Positions 63,115 to 64,000 of a DNA stretch of 64,000 nt are shown here, in pieces. The DNA is taken from positions 1,240,001 through 1,304,000 of the forward strand of contig CP051152.1 in assembly GCA_003970805.2 (NCBI GenBank), in the 5' to 3' direction. Position 1 is the first letter of the stretch; each line of letters starts with the position of its first letter. The notes beneath the pieces were generated by a model that saw only the letters and a list, made by a program, of their open reading frames with translations, had not been told where the DNA came from and made no database searches. The translations under genes and the position numbers were made by a program. This DNA comes from Undibacterium piscinae. Lineage in GTDB: Bacteria > Pseudomonadota > Gammaproteobacteria > Burkholderiales > Burkholderiaceae_D.

Positions 63115-63466
63115 TCAAATCGATCCTTGATGTAAAGGACGTAGTCTGCGTTGTGGGTCTGGTGTTGTCTGGCCGAATTCGGCCATGAAATTTAAACTCA
63201 ACTTTAGAGCGACAGCGTCGAGTGAGTCTAAAAAAATCGTGGATTTTGGCTCAGAACCAATAGCTCAGACAGAATTTTCTGGGGTTCCTACTGTTACCCC
63301 CGCATAGCGCTGAACGCATTAATAACGTGCAAATCGTGCGGCTTCCGCCGCACAAATCAAGATGGTACCTTTCTAGCAGCTCTATTTTGAGCGCAACTCA
63401 ATAAGCAGAGGTCATTTTGCAGTCAACCATTTCAAAACAATTTAAAGAAGTAGCTGAAGGTATGTC
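63115..63466. promoter_or_regulatory. Divergent promoter region SDR-3 / RND adaptor
   Basis: Contains a perfect 16-bp palindrome TGGCCGAATTCGGCCA at 63170-63185, 56 bp from the SDR-3 start, and a GTGCGGC/GCCGCAC stem at 63336-63353. One of these may be an operator. No gene seen. Confidence 0.5.
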
Positions 63467-64000
63467 ATGAAACAAATCCATCCAAGCGCTTCTGCAATAC
63501 TTTTCGTTGCAATCACTTCAGCCGCCGTCTTATCGGGCTGTGGCCCGTCAAAAACTGTTTCGCCGGGAAGTGCGCAGCCCATAGCAACCGTTACAGTAGC
63601 AGCACCCGAGAAATCGATGGTTCAGGAAACTCTGGATTACACCGGTCGAATTGAGCCCTCACAACGAGTGGAAGTGCGCTCACGCTTATCTGGCTACCTG
63701 CAAGCGATCAAATTTCGCGATGGACAACAGGTCAAGGCGGGTGACCCACTCTTTGTAATTGATCAGCGGCCCTTTGCGATCGCACGAGATCGTGCGCAGG
63801 CAAATTTTGCTCAAGCCATCGTGCGCCAGAAACTGGCTTTAAAACAGCTCGCTCGCATCACACATCTACAGCAATCAGGCGCATCAAGTAGCGATGAACT
63901 CGACCGCATCCGTAGTGAATTTGAAGGGGCGCAGGCAGCTGTGCTATTGAGTCAAGCGGAACTGCGCAGTGCAGATCTTGAACTGTCGTTTGCTACCATT
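63467..64000 (+). CDS. RND efflux periplasmic adaptor (MFP), 5' portion
   Basis: Membrane fusion protein of a resistance-nodulation-division pump. Lipoprotein signal with lipobox LSGC (Cys24), then the barrel-sandwich VEVRSRLSGYLQAIKFRDGQ, QVKAGDPLFVIDQRPF and a helical hairpin with Gln/Ala-rich coiled coil. Open to the window end at about 178 codons. ATG at 63467. The inner-membrane pump gene should follow outside the window. Confidence 0.9.
   Translation, partial: MKQIHPSASAILFVAITSAAVLSGCGPSKTVSPGSAQPIATVTVAAPEKSMVQETLDYTGRIEPSQRVEVRSRLSGYLQAIKFRDGQQVKAGDPLFVIDQRPFAIARDRAQANFAQAIVRQKLALKQLARITHLQQSGASSSDELDRIRSEFEGAQAAVLLSQAELRSADLELSFATI

Overview
The left half of the window (about 1-32.9 kb) has the conserved gene order of a betaproteobacterial chromosome. 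Read from right to left on the minus strand it runs rpsO, pnp, a quinone oxidoreductase, tpiA, secG, tRNA-Leu(GAG) and then nuoA to nuoL, with nuoM starting at the edge. leuA and pssA are adjacent as in other Burkholderiales. The order and the protein sequences suggest Burkholderiales, probably Oxalobacteraceae of the Undibacterium/Herminiimonas type. That placement is inference from gene order and recalled protein families, not from a search.

Layout. 1-11.7 kb: the respiratory complex I operon (nuoG carries an apparent 1-base frameshift near its 3' end). 11.8-20.1 kb: tRNA-Leu, secG, tpiA, quinone oxidoreductase, pnp, rpsO, leuA, pssA. 20.4-25.2 kb: acs, divergent from class I fumarase and murI. 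25.2-32.9 kb: an unrecognised protein, a gene-poor 1-kb stretch with diverged repeats, an LTA-synthase-like membrane sulfatase, an aromatic aminotransferase, a decayed yeiH and its divergent LysR regulator.

32.9-36.05 kb is the most unusual part. It is a decaying ribosomal RNA operon on the minus strand. It keeps the 3' end of 16S with an internal deletion and a ruined anti-Shine-Dalgarno, then degenerate tRNA-Ala and tRNA-Ile, then roughly the first three quarters of 23S. The 23S relic runs into the 3' end of the LysR gene. On its right side stands the exact 3' half of a tRNA-His with its terminator, the form an integration scar takes.

From 36.3 kb to the end the content changes to accessory genes: outer-membrane MipA, a beta-lactamase-fold hydrolase, a GGDEF/EAL protein, a TetR regulator, three short-chain dehydrogenases (SDRs), antibiotic-biosynthesis-monooxygenase (ABM) fold proteins, GST, PfpI, LysE and EamA exporters, an MFS pump, LysR regulators and the start of an RND efflux adaptor. 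This looks like a detoxification and efflux island. A nearly identical 38-bp double operator lies between TetR and SDR-1 and again upstream of the ABM/SDR-2/LysE/EamA operon about 8.4 kb away, so one TetR probably controls two copies of a duplicated SDR+ABM module. One ABM copy has decayed. A second palindromic motif occurs upstream of three other minus-strand genes, and a roughly 100-bp direct repeat brackets the LysR-GST-PfpI block. No transposase, integrase, prophage or CRISPR was found.
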